From Prevotella sp. P3-122 (GTDB lineage Bacteria > Bacteroidota > Bacteroidia > Bacteroidales > Bacteroidaceae), in the NCBI RefSeq assembly GCF_002251365.1, contig NZ_NPJH01000037.1, positions 1 through 64,000 of the forward strand: 64,000 bases of DNA, in the 5' to 3' direction. Each line of letters begins with the position of its first letter. The first letter of the stretch is position 1. Positions 26,781 through 34,624 of the stretch are shown here, piece after piece. The position numbers were made by a program, and so were the translations under genes. The notes beneath the pieces were generated by a model that worked only from the letters and a program-made list of their open reading frames with translations, searched no databases and had not been told where the DNA came from.

Positions 26781-28781
26781 TTACTGTTCTGCCTCAGTCG
26801 TAGCGGTAGCGAAGCGTGCTATGAAGTCATTCTCAGAGATGACGCTTATGCCCAGTTCTGCCGCTTTCTTGTTTTTGCCTGAGGTAGATGTGATGTCGTT
26901 GTTTATGAGGAAGGAAGTAGACTTGCTGACGCTTCCCGTTACCTTTCCTCCCTGGCTTTCTATGTATGCTTTCAGCTCGTTGCGGTTCTTGTAGTGGAAT
27001 ACGTCTCCCGTAATGACGAATGTCAGTCCCTGGCAGCTGCCTCCCTGGCGTGCCTCTATGGCAGTCTGCTCAACATCTATGCAGTCCATCAGCCTGGTGA
27101 GCTTGCCGTAGTTGCCGTCATCCTTCATCCATCTGGCCAGCGACGCAGACTTCTCCGGTCCTATTCCTGGAATGTGTGCGAAGTAGTCGTCGGCTTTCTC
27201 CCGTGCGTGTGTTATCAGCTGCTCGAGCGGGTACTGCGCCAGCAGTCTCTTGCACACGTCGGCTCCGCACAGCGGGATGTTGAGAGCGTAGAGCAGCTTG
27301 CGTGCGTCGGCCTTGCGTGCCTTCTCTATGGAGCGTATGATGTTCTGCATGCTCTTCTGCCCGAAGCCGTCCATGCGCGCCATCTCATGTCGGTAGTTGT
27401 TGAGCGAGAAGATGTCGGCATACTCCTTTATCCATCCCATGTTGACAAACTTTGCGATGGTCTGCTCGGATATGCCGTCGATGTCGAGTCCGTCCTTAGA
27501 TACAAAGCGAGCAAACTTTCTCAGTTCCTTGGCCGGGCATGCGCTGTTGGTGCAGTGCAGGGTCTGGGTGCCGCTGGCCGTGCTTTCCACAATCCTTGTC
27601 TCACTTCCGCATACGGGGCAGCAGTCGGGTATCTCCAGCTCGCCAACCTTCCTGGCCACCCTGACCACTTTTGGGATAATCTTGTTGGCCTTGATGACCG
27701 AAATCTCCGTACCCTTGCCTCCAATGTCCAATCGCCTACATTCGCTGATGTTGCACAGCGATGCCCTCTTGACGGTAGTGCCCTCAAGGTCTACAGGGGC
27801 GAAAACGGCCACTGGCGATATGGTTGATGCCGCGCACGACCATTCGATATGGTCGAGTAGTGTGTCTGCGCTCTCGTCCTGCCACTTGAAGGCATAGCCT
27901 GCCCTTGTGGCGTGATGTCCTGTCACGGAGCCGGTCGATGCGTATTCCGTATCGTCGTAGGTGATTACCAGTCCGTCAACGGGGTAGGGGTTGTGGTTGC
28001 CCGTAACCATATTGGTCCACTCGTCTATCGTGGCCTGTATGTTGCCCAGTGTCGGGGAGTCTATCAGCTCATGGTCGATGGTCTTGAAGCCCAGACCGTC
28101 GAGGAAGTCCATTCGCTTTCCCCATGAGGGTATGCTGTCGTCGGAGTGTACCAGCGTGAATGGAATCCAGCGTATGCGCCTCTGTCTCATCTCGTCAATG
28201 TCTTTGAGAGTCAGTGACCCTGATGCGAGGTTTCTCGGGTTGGCATACTCCTCGTCCGACTCCATAAGGAACAGCTCGAAGTCCTTGTAGGATATCACGG
28301 CCTCGCCCCTTATTACAAGGTGCCCCTGATAGTTAATCTCAGGCAGTATGCCGGAGATGGCAGGTGCCATCCTCGTGATGTTTGTGCCTTGGTGGCCGTT
28401 GCCGCGTGTCACTACCTTGCTCAGCTTGCCATTGTCGTAGGTGGCAACAAGTGTCAGGCCATCGAGCTTCCACGACAGCCATACTGGTCTTCCCTCAGCC
28501 CACTTTACGAGGTCTTGTACGGACTTGGTCTTGGCAAGGCTCAGCGCGGGGTACTCGTGGTCCTCCTTCTGTCCGGCTACGTTGTCCTCGGAGACCCTTG
28601 CCGTTGGTGAGTCCTCAAGCACTATGCCCGTCTGGCTCTCAAGTCTTTTAAGCTCATCGAAGGCCGCATCCCACTCGTAGTCGGTCATCTTCTCTCCCCG
28701 TCCGTTGTAGTAAGCGTCTGATGCCTCGTTGAGCATTCTGACGAGCTGCCTCATTCTTGTAGTTGTTTCTTCTGCCGTCAT
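26781..28781 (-). CDS. ligA: NAD-dependent DNA ligase
   Basis: 666 aa essential ligase. Domains in order: NAD-binding Ia with the YYNGRG segment, adenylation domain with Lys105 in WKLDG, OB fold, a four-Cys zinc finger (CPVCG ... CTNSACP, about 405-430), helix-hairpin-helix repeats and a C-terminal BRCT domain (about 590-660). The start MTAEETTTRM at 28781 is chosen because it gives normal family length and lies behind a -7 element; a 15-residue upstream extension (MFFFVILPIG) overlaps that element. Confidence 0.95.
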   Translation of the reverse strand: MTAEETTTRMRQLVRMLNEASDAYYNGRGEKMTDYEWDAAFDELKRLESQTGIVLEDSPTARVSEDNVAGQKEDHEYPALSLAKTKSVQDLVKWAEGRPVWLSWKLDGLTLVATYDNGKLSKVVTRGNGHQGTNITRMAPAISGILPEINYQGHLVIRGEAVISYKDFELFLMESDEEYANPRNLASGSLTLKDIDEMRQRRIRWIPFTLVHSDDSIPSWGKRMDFLDGLGFKTIDHELIDSPTLGNIQATIDEWTNMVTGNHNPYPVDGLVITYDDTEYASTGSVTGHHATRAGYAFKWQDESADTLLDHIEWSCAASTISPVAVFAPVDLEGTTVKRASLCNISECRRLDIGGKGTEISVIKANKIIPKVVRVARKVGELEIPDCCPVCGSETRIVESTASGTQTLHCTNSACPAKELRKFARFVSKDGLDIDGISEQTIAKFVNMGWIKEYADIFSLNNYRHEMARMDGFGQKSMQNIIRSIEKARKADARKLLYALNIPLCGADVCKRLLAQYPLEQLITHAREKADDYFAHIPGIGPEKSASLARWMKDDGNYGKLTRLMDCIDVEQTAIEARQGGSCQGLTFVITGDVFHYKNRNELKAYIESQGGKVTGSVSKSTSFLINNDITSTSGKNKKAAELGISVISENDFIARFATATTEAEQ

Positions 28782-28805
28782 TATGTGTCTGATTATTCCG
28801 ATGGG

Positions 28806-28813
28806 CAAAATTA
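28806..28813 (-). promoter_or_regulatory. -7 element of the ligA-trmD operon
   Basis: TAATTTTG on the minus strand, 25 bases ahead of the ligA start. No clear -33 partner. It supports the start at 28781. Confidence 0.5.
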
Positions 28814-28835
28814 CGAAAAAAAACACAGAATGCTT

Positions 28836-28865
28836 CTTGTAACTCAGAATTTATTGATACCTTTG
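28836..28865 (+). promoter_or_regulatory. Promoter of the B3/B4-domain gene
   Basis: CTTG at 28836-28839, 18 bases, TACCTTTG at 28858-28865, 15 bases before ATG 28881. The leader would be under ten bases. Confidence 0.55.
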
Positions 28866-28880
28866 TGAAAAATTCACCAA

Positions 28881-29573
28881 ATGAGAGTTATTGTTTCTTC
28901 CGAGTTGGCTTCTGTGTGCCCTGTCTTCGTAGGTGCCTGCATAGAGGCTACAGTTGTGAATACCGTTCATGATGATGCGTTGTGGACGGCCATAGAGTCG
29001 TTGGGCGAGAGCTACCGCAACACCTTATCTACCGAGACGCTAAAGGACATCTCAGCCATTGCCTCCACGCGCAGGGTCTACAAGGCTTGTGGCAAAGACC
29101 CCTCACGCTACCGTCCTGCCGCCGAGGCACTTATCCGCCGTATGCTTCAGGGAAAGGAACTCTATCCCCGTGACACCCTCGTAGACCTTATCAACCTTGC
29201 CTCCATGCGCTATGGATACAGCATTGGCGGCTTCGACGCCGATAAGTTCTGTGGCGATACCCTGACGCTGGGAGTAGGACGCAGCGGTGAGCCGTACGAG
29301 GGCATAGGACGTGGCATTATGAATATTGAAGGCCTGCCGGTATACCGTGACGGGAAGGGAGGCGTGGGAACCCCTACCAGCGATAACGAACGTACAAAGA
29401 TAGGTCTTGACACTACCCACCTTTTAGTTCTGGTCAATGGCTATGACGGCTCGGAGGAAGGAGTGTGCAAGACAGCAGAGTACATTCAGGAACTGCTGCG
29501 CAGCCATTGCTCCTCGGATGGTGGCAGATATTTTGTATATAGAATGGAAACAGACAGCTTTCAGAAGCTGTAA
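28881..29573 (+). CDS. B3/B4 tRNA-editing-type domain protein
   Basis: 230 aa stand-alone relative of the B3/B4 domain of phenylalanyl-tRNA synthetase beta chain, the domain that clears wrongly charged tRNA. Visible landmarks are RRVYKACGKDPSRYRPAAEAL (shown here as the RRVYKACGKD core at about 60) and NLASMRYGYSIGGFDADK at about 112. In proteins of this type the role is usually unproven; trans-editing of mischarged tRNA or D-amino acid sensing are possibilities. It is followed by two low-complexity repeat arrays and coaW. Confidence 0.75.
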   Translation: MRVIVSSELASVCPVFVGACIEATVVNTVHDDALWTAIESLGESYRNTLSTETLKDISAIASTRRVYKACGKDPSRYRPAAEALIRRMLQGKELYPRDTLVDLINLASMRYGYSIGGFDADKFCGDTLTLGVGRSGEPYEGIGRGIMNIEGLPVYRDGKGGVGTPTSDNERTKIGLDTTHLLVLVNGYDGSEEGVCKTAEYIQELLRSHCSSDGGRYFVYRMETDSFQKL

Positions 29574-29626
29574 ATAGGAGGAGATAGGAGGAGATAGGAG
29601 GAGATAGGAGAATATAGGAGGAGATA
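29574..29626 (+). repeat. Tandem 10-mer array (GAGATAGGAG)
   Basis: Five to six copies of a 10-base unit start one base after the stop codon at 29573. The plus strand is almost pure purine and repeats a Shine-Dalgarno-like AGGAG. Confidence 0.85.
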
Positions 29627-29666
29627 AATGACGTATGTTAAAGCCTGTTTTTTTTACTATTGTCTT

Positions 29667-29747
29667 CGAACCCCTCGAACCCCTCAACCCCTTCGAACCC
29701 CTCAAACCCCTCGAACCCTTCGAACCCCTCAAACCCTTCGAACCTTT
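29667..29747 (+). repeat. Tandem 9-mer array (CGAACCCCT)
   Basis: Nine consecutive 9-base units, variants of CGAACCCCT, CAAACCCCT and CGAACCCTT. The array ends 17 bases before the coaW start codon. It happens to be open in some frames because the unit length is a multiple of three; the translated Pro/Glu/Leu repeat is not taken as a gene. Confidence 0.9.
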
Positions 29748-29764
29748 AAAACATATATTTTATT

Positions 29765-30595
29765 ATGGCTATAGTAATAGGAATAGACGTAGGCATCAGC
29801 ACTACAAAGATAGTGGGAATAAATGAGGATGGCAAGGTTGTGTCGCCAATACGCATCAAGGCCACCGACCCTGTAACATCCCTCTATGGCGCATTCGGAA
29901 AATATCTCTACGACAACAATATCTCGCTCTCAGACATTGAGCAGGTTATGCTAACGGGCGTAGGCTCGGCATATATCGACTCACCCATATACGGACTGCC
30001 TACGGGTAAGTCCGATGAGTTCCTGGCCGACGGTCTCGGAGCGCGCTATGAGACTGGACTGAACAGGATGATAGTAGTGAGCATGGGCACAGGAACATCG
30101 CTCGTGCAGTGTGACGGAGACGACATCAGGCATATTGGCGGAACCGGAATAGGAGGTGGAACGCTAATGGGCCTGTCGCGCATAATGCTCAAGACCGACG
30201 ACATCAAGCAGGTATACACTCTGGCACAGGAGGGAGACATTTCGAAGATTGACGTGCTCATTGGCGACATCAGTCCTAATCCCTTGCCGGGTCTGCCTCG
30301 CAATGCCACGGCCTCGCTCTTTGGCAATGCCAAAAGCAACGCCACGCGTGAGGACATAGCACTGGGCATCATCACGGCCGTACTGCAGACGATAGGGTCG
30401 AGCTGTATACTCTCTTCGTTGGGCTCGGGAATAAAGAAGTATGTCCTCATCGGCAACCTCACACTGCTGCCGCAATGTACCAAGGTATTCCCGGCTATGG
30501 AGAAACTCTATGGGGTGAAGTTCATCATACCAAAGTATAGCGAGTTCTGCACAGCCATAGGTGCCGCGCTGACCTATATAAATGAAAAGAAATAA
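29765..30595 (+). CDS. coaW: Type II pantothenate kinase
   Basis: 276 aa ASKHA-fold kinase for the first committed step of coenzyme A synthesis. The phosphate-1 loop is GIDVGISTTKIVGI at the N terminus, followed by the conserved VMLTGVGS, MGTGTSLVQ and GGTGIGGGTLMGL loops. This is the eukaryote-like/Staphylococcus type rather than CoaA or CoaX. Type II enzymes in bacteria tend to lack feedback inhibition by CoA. The next gene (DPP IV) starts 28 nt after its stop. Confidence 0.9.
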   Translation: MAIVIGIDVGISTTKIVGINEDGKVVSPIRIKATDPVTSLYGAFGKYLYDNNISLSDIEQVMLTGVGSAYIDSPIYGLPTGKSDEFLADGLGARYETGLNRMIVVSMGTGTSLVQCDGDDIRHIGGTGIGGGTLMGLSRIMLKTDDIKQVYTLAQEGDISKIDVLIGDISPNPLPGLPRNATASLFGNAKSNATREDIALGIITAVLQTIGSSCILSSLGSGIKKYVLIGNLTLLPQCTKVFPAMEKLYGVKFIIPKYSEFCTAIGAALTYINEKK

Positions 30596-30623
30596 GACAA
30601 TTATCCATAATCATATTCAAACT

Positions 30624-32789
30624 ATGCTAACTAAAAACTTATTATTACTGATTGCAGCTGCTGTTCCAGCGCTCTCGCATGCACAAGGCACGCTTGACGA
30701 CTATCAGCGGGCCTACTCACTCTACGACAAGTTCAAGGCCGACAATGTTTACCATTGGGCGAGGAATGTAGCCTGGAAGGACTCGTCATCGCTCGTTGGC
30801 TACGACATCCAGACGTCGGAAGGCCGCCAGTGGGTCACTTACGATGCCGCCAACGGACAGCGGAATGTCTTCGCCAACGAGGAAGACTACAGGAAGGCCA
30901 TGGGACTAAAGGCTCCAAGACAGCGTAAGCCGACATTCGGACGGCAGCACCAGAGGCACTGGATGGAGGTAGACGAGGAGAACACTCCACGGCCTGTAGC
31001 CTCTCCCGACGGCAAGACAGAGGCGTACATCGAGGAATACAACCTTGTCATACACGAGGTGGGAAAGCCATACACAGAGAAGAGGATACTCACGCAGGAT
31101 GGTACCATCGGACTGTATTACAGCAACCGCATCATGTGGTCGCCTGATGGCAAGAAGATATTCGTATGCAAGCGCAAGCCCGTGCAGAAACGGTTTGTTT
31201 ACTACGTGGAGTCATCACCATGGGACCAGCTGCAGCCGTATCTGCACAAACAGGAATATGCGAAACCGGGCGACGAGCTGCCACAGCTCTATCCCTGCAT
31301 ATTCGATGTAAGCACGGGAGCAAGGGTGGAGGCAGACACCAAGCTCATAGAAAACCAGTATAACCTTGACTGGTTCCAGTGGGCGCCAGACTCCAAGACC
31401 GTGACCATGGAGTACAACAAGCGCAGCCACAAGCTCTATCAGATGCTTGCCATGTCGGCAGAGACAGGAGAACTGAAAACCATCGTGGAGGAAACGTCTG
31501 ACAAGTTTGTCAACTACAGCAGAATCTGGCGGCAGTTCATAAACAATGGCAAGCAGCTGCTGTGGACATCGGAACGCGACAACTGGAACCATATATATAT
31601 GGTAGATCTCGACGCTACAGCCCCTAAGGGCAAGAAGGCGGCACGCACGCCACGAACAACAATCAGGCAGATTACCTCTGGCGAATGGTGCGTAAGGGCC
31701 ATTCAGCATGTCGATGAGAGCAGCAAGGTTATATATTTCTCTGCCTGCGGAATGAACAAGGACGAGGACCCATACCTTATACATTATTATAAGGTGAACT
31801 TCGACGGAACAGGACTGGTATGCCTGACACCCGAGGAGGGCAACCATAGCGCAACGTTCTCCTACGACTACCGTTTCATTGCAGATACCTACTCGAAGGT
31901 TGACAAGGCGCCTGTCACCGTATTGCGGTCGGCCACCGATGGAACGCTAATAACAAAGCTTGAGGAGGCCGACATAACAAAACTGACGGACAACGGATGG
32001 CAGGCTCCTGAGGTGTTCCATGCCAAGGGACGTGACGGACAGACGGATATGTGGGGTATCATACAGCGTCCCACCAACTTCGACCCCTCACGCACTTACC
32101 CCGTAATAGAGTATATCTACGCAGGCCCGGGCGACTCATACACTCCGAAGAGTTTCATCTCGTACAACTGGAATACGACTGCTCTTGCCGAGCTGGGTTT
32201 CATAGTCGTGCAGCTTGATGCCATGGGAACATCGTGGAGGGGCAAGGCCTTTGAGGAGACTTGCTACAAGAACCTTAAGGATGCAGGCTTCCCCGACCGG
32301 AAGCTGTGGATAAAGGCCGCGGCGGAGAAATATCCCTACATGGACTCTACACGGGTGGGCATATTCGGTGCCAGTGCCGGTGGTCAGGAGAGCACTACGG
32401 CCGTGCTTTTGCATGGCGATTTCTACAAGGCTGCCTACAGCTCATGCGGATGCCACGACAACCGTATGGACAAGATCTGGTGGAACGAGCAGTGGATGGG
32501 ATGGCCCATAGACTCGAGCTACGTTGAATGCTCGAACGTATACAATGCCCACAAGCTGCAGCGTCCGCTGATGCTCGTTGTCGGCGAGCTTGACGACAAT
32601 GTAGACCCTGCCTCCACCATGCAGGTGGCCGATGCCCTTATCAAGGCCAACAAGGATTTTGAGCTTGTTGTTCTCCCCGGTGTTCACCATACCATGGGTG
32701 AGCGGTTTGGCGAGCACAAGCGCTTCGACTTCTTCGTGCGCAACCTGCTTGGTGTCACACCGCCGAAATGGGGTGATATATCAAAGTAA
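30624..32789 (+). CDS. Dipeptidyl peptidase IV (S9 family)
   Basis: 721 aa secreted serine peptidase that removes Xaa-Pro dipeptides. A signal peptide MLTKNLLLLIAAAVPALSHAQ starts at 30624; an in-frame ATG 14 codons earlier overlaps coaW and is less likely. The N-terminal beta-propeller runs to about 450. The hydrolase domain has the nucleophile Ser in GIFGASAGGQES, Asp in VGELDDNVDP and His in LPGVHHTMGE. The elbow reads GASAGG where DPP IV usually has GWSYGG. This alone may alter specificity, so a related S9 activity is possible. Confidence 0.88.
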   Translation: MLTKNLLLLIAAAVPALSHAQGTLDDYQRAYSLYDKFKADNVYHWARNVAWKDSSSLVGYDIQTSEGRQWVTYDAANGQRNVFANEEDYRKAMGLKAPRQRKPTFGRQHQRHWMEVDEENTPRPVASPDGKTEAYIEEYNLVIHEVGKPYTEKRILTQDGTIGLYYSNRIMWSPDGKKIFVCKRKPVQKRFVYYVESSPWDQLQPYLHKQEYAKPGDELPQLYPCIFDVSTGARVEADTKLIENQYNLDWFQWAPDSKTVTMEYNKRSHKLYQMLAMSAETGELKTIVEETSDKFVNYSRIWRQFINNGKQLLWTSERDNWNHIYMVDLDATAPKGKKAARTPRTTIRQITSGEWCVRAIQHVDESSKVIYFSACGMNKDEDPYLIHYYKVNFDGTGLVCLTPEEGNHSATFSYDYRFIADTYSKVDKAPVTVLRSATDGTLITKLEEADITKLTDNGWQAPEVFHAKGRDGQTDMWGIIQRPTNFDPSRTYPVIEYIYAGPGDSYTPKSFISYNWNTTALAELGFIVVQLDAMGTSWRGKAFEETCYKNLKDAGFPDRKLWIKAAAEKYPYMDSTRVGIFGASAGGQESTTAVLLHGDFYKAAYSSCGCHDNRMDKIWWNEQWMGWPIDSSYVECSNVYNAHKLQRPLMLVVGELDDNVDPASTMQVADALIKANKDFELVVLPGVHHTMGERFGEHKRFDFFVRNLLGVTPPKWGDISK

Positions 32790-32807
32790 ACAGCTCACAT
32801 ATCAAGA

Positions 32808-32848
32808 AAAGCCTCACCATACTCCTGATGGAAATATGGTGAGGCTTT
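32808..32848. terminator. Bidirectional terminator between DPP IV and the anion transporter
   Basis: A perfect 14-bp stem (32808-32821 with 32835-32848) with a 13-base loop. TTTATATTT follows on the plus strand and TTTTCTTGAT on the minus strand. Confidence 0.8.
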
Positions 32849-32872
32849 ATATTTGTTGTGGTTTCAAATATC

Positions 32873-34339
32873 CTACAGCAGATGGAGCTTGCCTATGGCG
32901 ATGAGCACTGCGTAGCCGATAATCAGCGAGAGGAGTCCTGCTGTCAATCCCACGCGTGCCATGTCTTTCTGCTGGATGAGACCAGTAGAGTAGGCGATGG
33001 CGTTTGGAGGTGTTGAGATAGGCAGGGACATGGCGCAGCTGGCTGCTACGGCGATGCCTATGAGCACTGTTGCCGTACCGCCGATGATGCCGAGTGAGTC
33101 GCCCATACCCTTACATACCACAGAGAGTATAGGAATGAGAAGGGCGGCCGTGGCAGTATTGGAAATGAAGTTGCTCAGTGCGAAGCATACTAGTCCGCTG
33201 ATGATAAGTATGACGATGGGGTTGAGGTCGCTGAAAGGAATACTCTTGATGGCATTCTCGGCAAGCCCCGTACCGTTCATGGCAAGACCGAGGGCGAAGC
33301 CGCCTGCCACCATCCAGATGACGGCCCAGTCAATTTTCTGCAAGTCCTTGGCGGTGATGACACCCGTAAAGGCGAACACGGCTATAGGCAGCATGGCTGT
33401 GGTGTTGGCATTGATGCCGAACTGCTTTCCGAACACCCAGAGGATGATAGTCAGTGCGAAGGTTACGGCAACAACAACGGTGCGCCAGTTGTGGCTTACG
33501 TGGCCCTCAATCTTCAGCTCGATGGTCTTCTGTGTGAAGGGGAAGAACTTCAGTATGATGAACCATGCCAGCAGCAGCATCACGATGACCATAGGCACCA
33601 TGAAGCCCATCCACTGTCCGAAACCGATGCCCATGTTGAGACCCTCGGGGTCGTTAAGCACCTTGTAGGCGAAGGCGTTTGGAGGAGTACCAATAGGTGT
33701 GCCCATACCGCCGAGGTTGGCACCTACGGGAATGGCCATGGTTAGCGCGATGCGTCCCTTGCCGTTGGCAGGCAGGGCCTTGAACACCGGTGTGAGGAAG
33801 GTGAGCATCATGGCCGCTGTGGCGGTATTGGAGATGAACATCGAGAATACGCCTGTGATGAGCATGAAGCCGAGAAGCACGTTCTCGCTCTTCTTTCCAA
33901 ACGGCTTGATGAGATTCTTTGCCATCAGCACGTCGAGACCACTCTTGGTAGCGGCAATGGCAAGGACGAAACCGCCGAGGAAGAGTATAATAGTAGGGTC
34001 GGCGAAGCAGGCCATGATACCTACGGAGTCGAGCAGCTGCCCATATTCGTCGTCATTGCCCTGAAAGAACTTGAACGAGGAGTTGGAGACGCAGAACAGC
34101 AGTACGAAGATGATGGTTACGGACGTTGCCCAGGCAGGGATGGCTTCGGTAAGCCAAAGCATTACCGCCATGACAAAGATTGCGATAACACGCTGCTGAA
34201 CCACTGTGAGGCCGTCGATGCCGAACACGCTCGAGGGCAGATTCCATACTACAATTGTCGCGACAATGGTAGCAGCAAACATTACGAATTTCCTGATATT
34301 GAAGTCACCGGAAAGGGCTTCTTTCAGCTTTTCTTGCAT
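32873..34339 (-). CDS. DASS-family (SLC13) sodium/dicarboxylate or anion symporter
   Basis: 488 aa with about 11-13 hydrophobic segments. Two signature SNT motifs mark the inverted repeats: FISNTATAAMML in the first half and FISNTATAALLI in the second, as in VcINDY. The GGMGTPIGTPPNA and SLPISTPPNAIAY loops match the family. It probably takes up succinate or other C4 dicarboxylates, or sulfate, with Na+; the substrate cannot be fixed from sequence. The start MQEKLKEALSG at 34339 is preferred to an upstream Leu/Ile-rich extension because a promoter lies inside that extension. Confidence 0.88.
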   Translation of the reverse strand: MQEKLKEALSGDFNIRKFVMFAATIVATIVVWNLPSSVFGIDGLTVVQQRVIAIFVMAVMLWLTEAIPAWATSVTIIFVLLFCVSNSSFKFFQGNDDEYGQLLDSVGIMACFADPTIILFLGGFVLAIAATKSGLDVLMAKNLIKPFGKKSENVLLGFMLITGVFSMFISNTATAAMMLTFLTPVFKALPANGKGRIALTMAIPVGANLGGMGTPIGTPPNAFAYKVLNDPEGLNMGIGFGQWMGFMVPMVIVMLLLAWFIILKFFPFTQKTIELKIEGHVSHNWRTVVVAVTFALTIILWVFGKQFGINANTTAMLPIAVFAFTGVITAKDLQKIDWAVIWMVAGGFALGLAMNGTGLAENAIKSIPFSDLNPIVILIISGLVCFALSNFISNTATAALLIPILSVVCKGMGDSLGIIGGTATVLIGIAVAASCAMSLPISTPPNAIAYSTGLIQQKDMARVGLTAGLLSLIIGYAVLIAIGKLHLL

Positions 34340-34371
34340 ATTGTTTAAGATAATGATTATGAAATTGAGTG

Positions 34372-34402
34372 CAAAATTACCACTTTTTTTCTTAACAAGC
34401 AA
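34372..34402 (-). promoter_or_regulatory. Promoter of the anion transporter
   Basis: On the minus strand: TTG at 34402-34400, 20 bases, TAATTTTG at 34379-34372. Confidence 0.5.
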
Positions 34403-34431
34403 TTTGATACCATATTTTTTTATTACCTTTG
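34403..34431 (+). promoter_or_regulatory. Promoter of the cobalamin operon
   Basis: TTTG at 34403-34406, 17 bases, TACCTTTG at 34424-34431. Spacing is two bases shorter than usual. The transcript would begin just before the riboswitch. Confidence 0.55.
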
Positions 34432-34440
34432 TGCCCGCAA

Positions 34441-34597
34441 TTGGTTCTTGTCACAGATTAAAAAGGGAATCAGGTGTAAGTCCTGGACAGTCCCGCTGCT
34501 GTAATCGGCATTATTGCCAACAGACCATATGATGTCACTGGGAGCATTCCTGGGAAGACGTCTGTTGGAGCCGAAAGTCAGAATACCTGCCATTGCC
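34441..34597 (+). ncRNA. Cobalamin (adenosylcobalamin-type) riboswitch
   Basis: The ordered hallmarks of the B12 riboswitch are all present: GGGAATCAGGTGTAAGTCC at 34465-34483, CAGTCCCGCTGCTGTAA at 34488-34504, GTCACTGGGAGC at 34534-34545, GGGAAGACG at 34552-34560 and the B12 box AAAGTCAGAATACCTGCCA at 34574-34592. The receptor start codon follows 28 bases later. No clear terminator hairpin lies between, so repression is probably by blocking translation. It should shut down uptake when cobalamin is plentiful. Confidence 0.95.
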
Positions 34598-34624
34598 ATA
34601 GACATTTCAATTTCTCGAGGAAGA

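Noticed and set aside
29635..29826. Open frame of 63 codons with Pro/Glu/Leu repeats
   Set aside because: It is produced by the 9-mer tandem array, which stays open because the unit is a multiple of three, and it overlaps the coaW start.
34514..34624. Upstream start for the TonB receptor
   Set aside because: It would put coding sequence inside the cobalamin riboswitch and delay the signal peptide by 37 residues.
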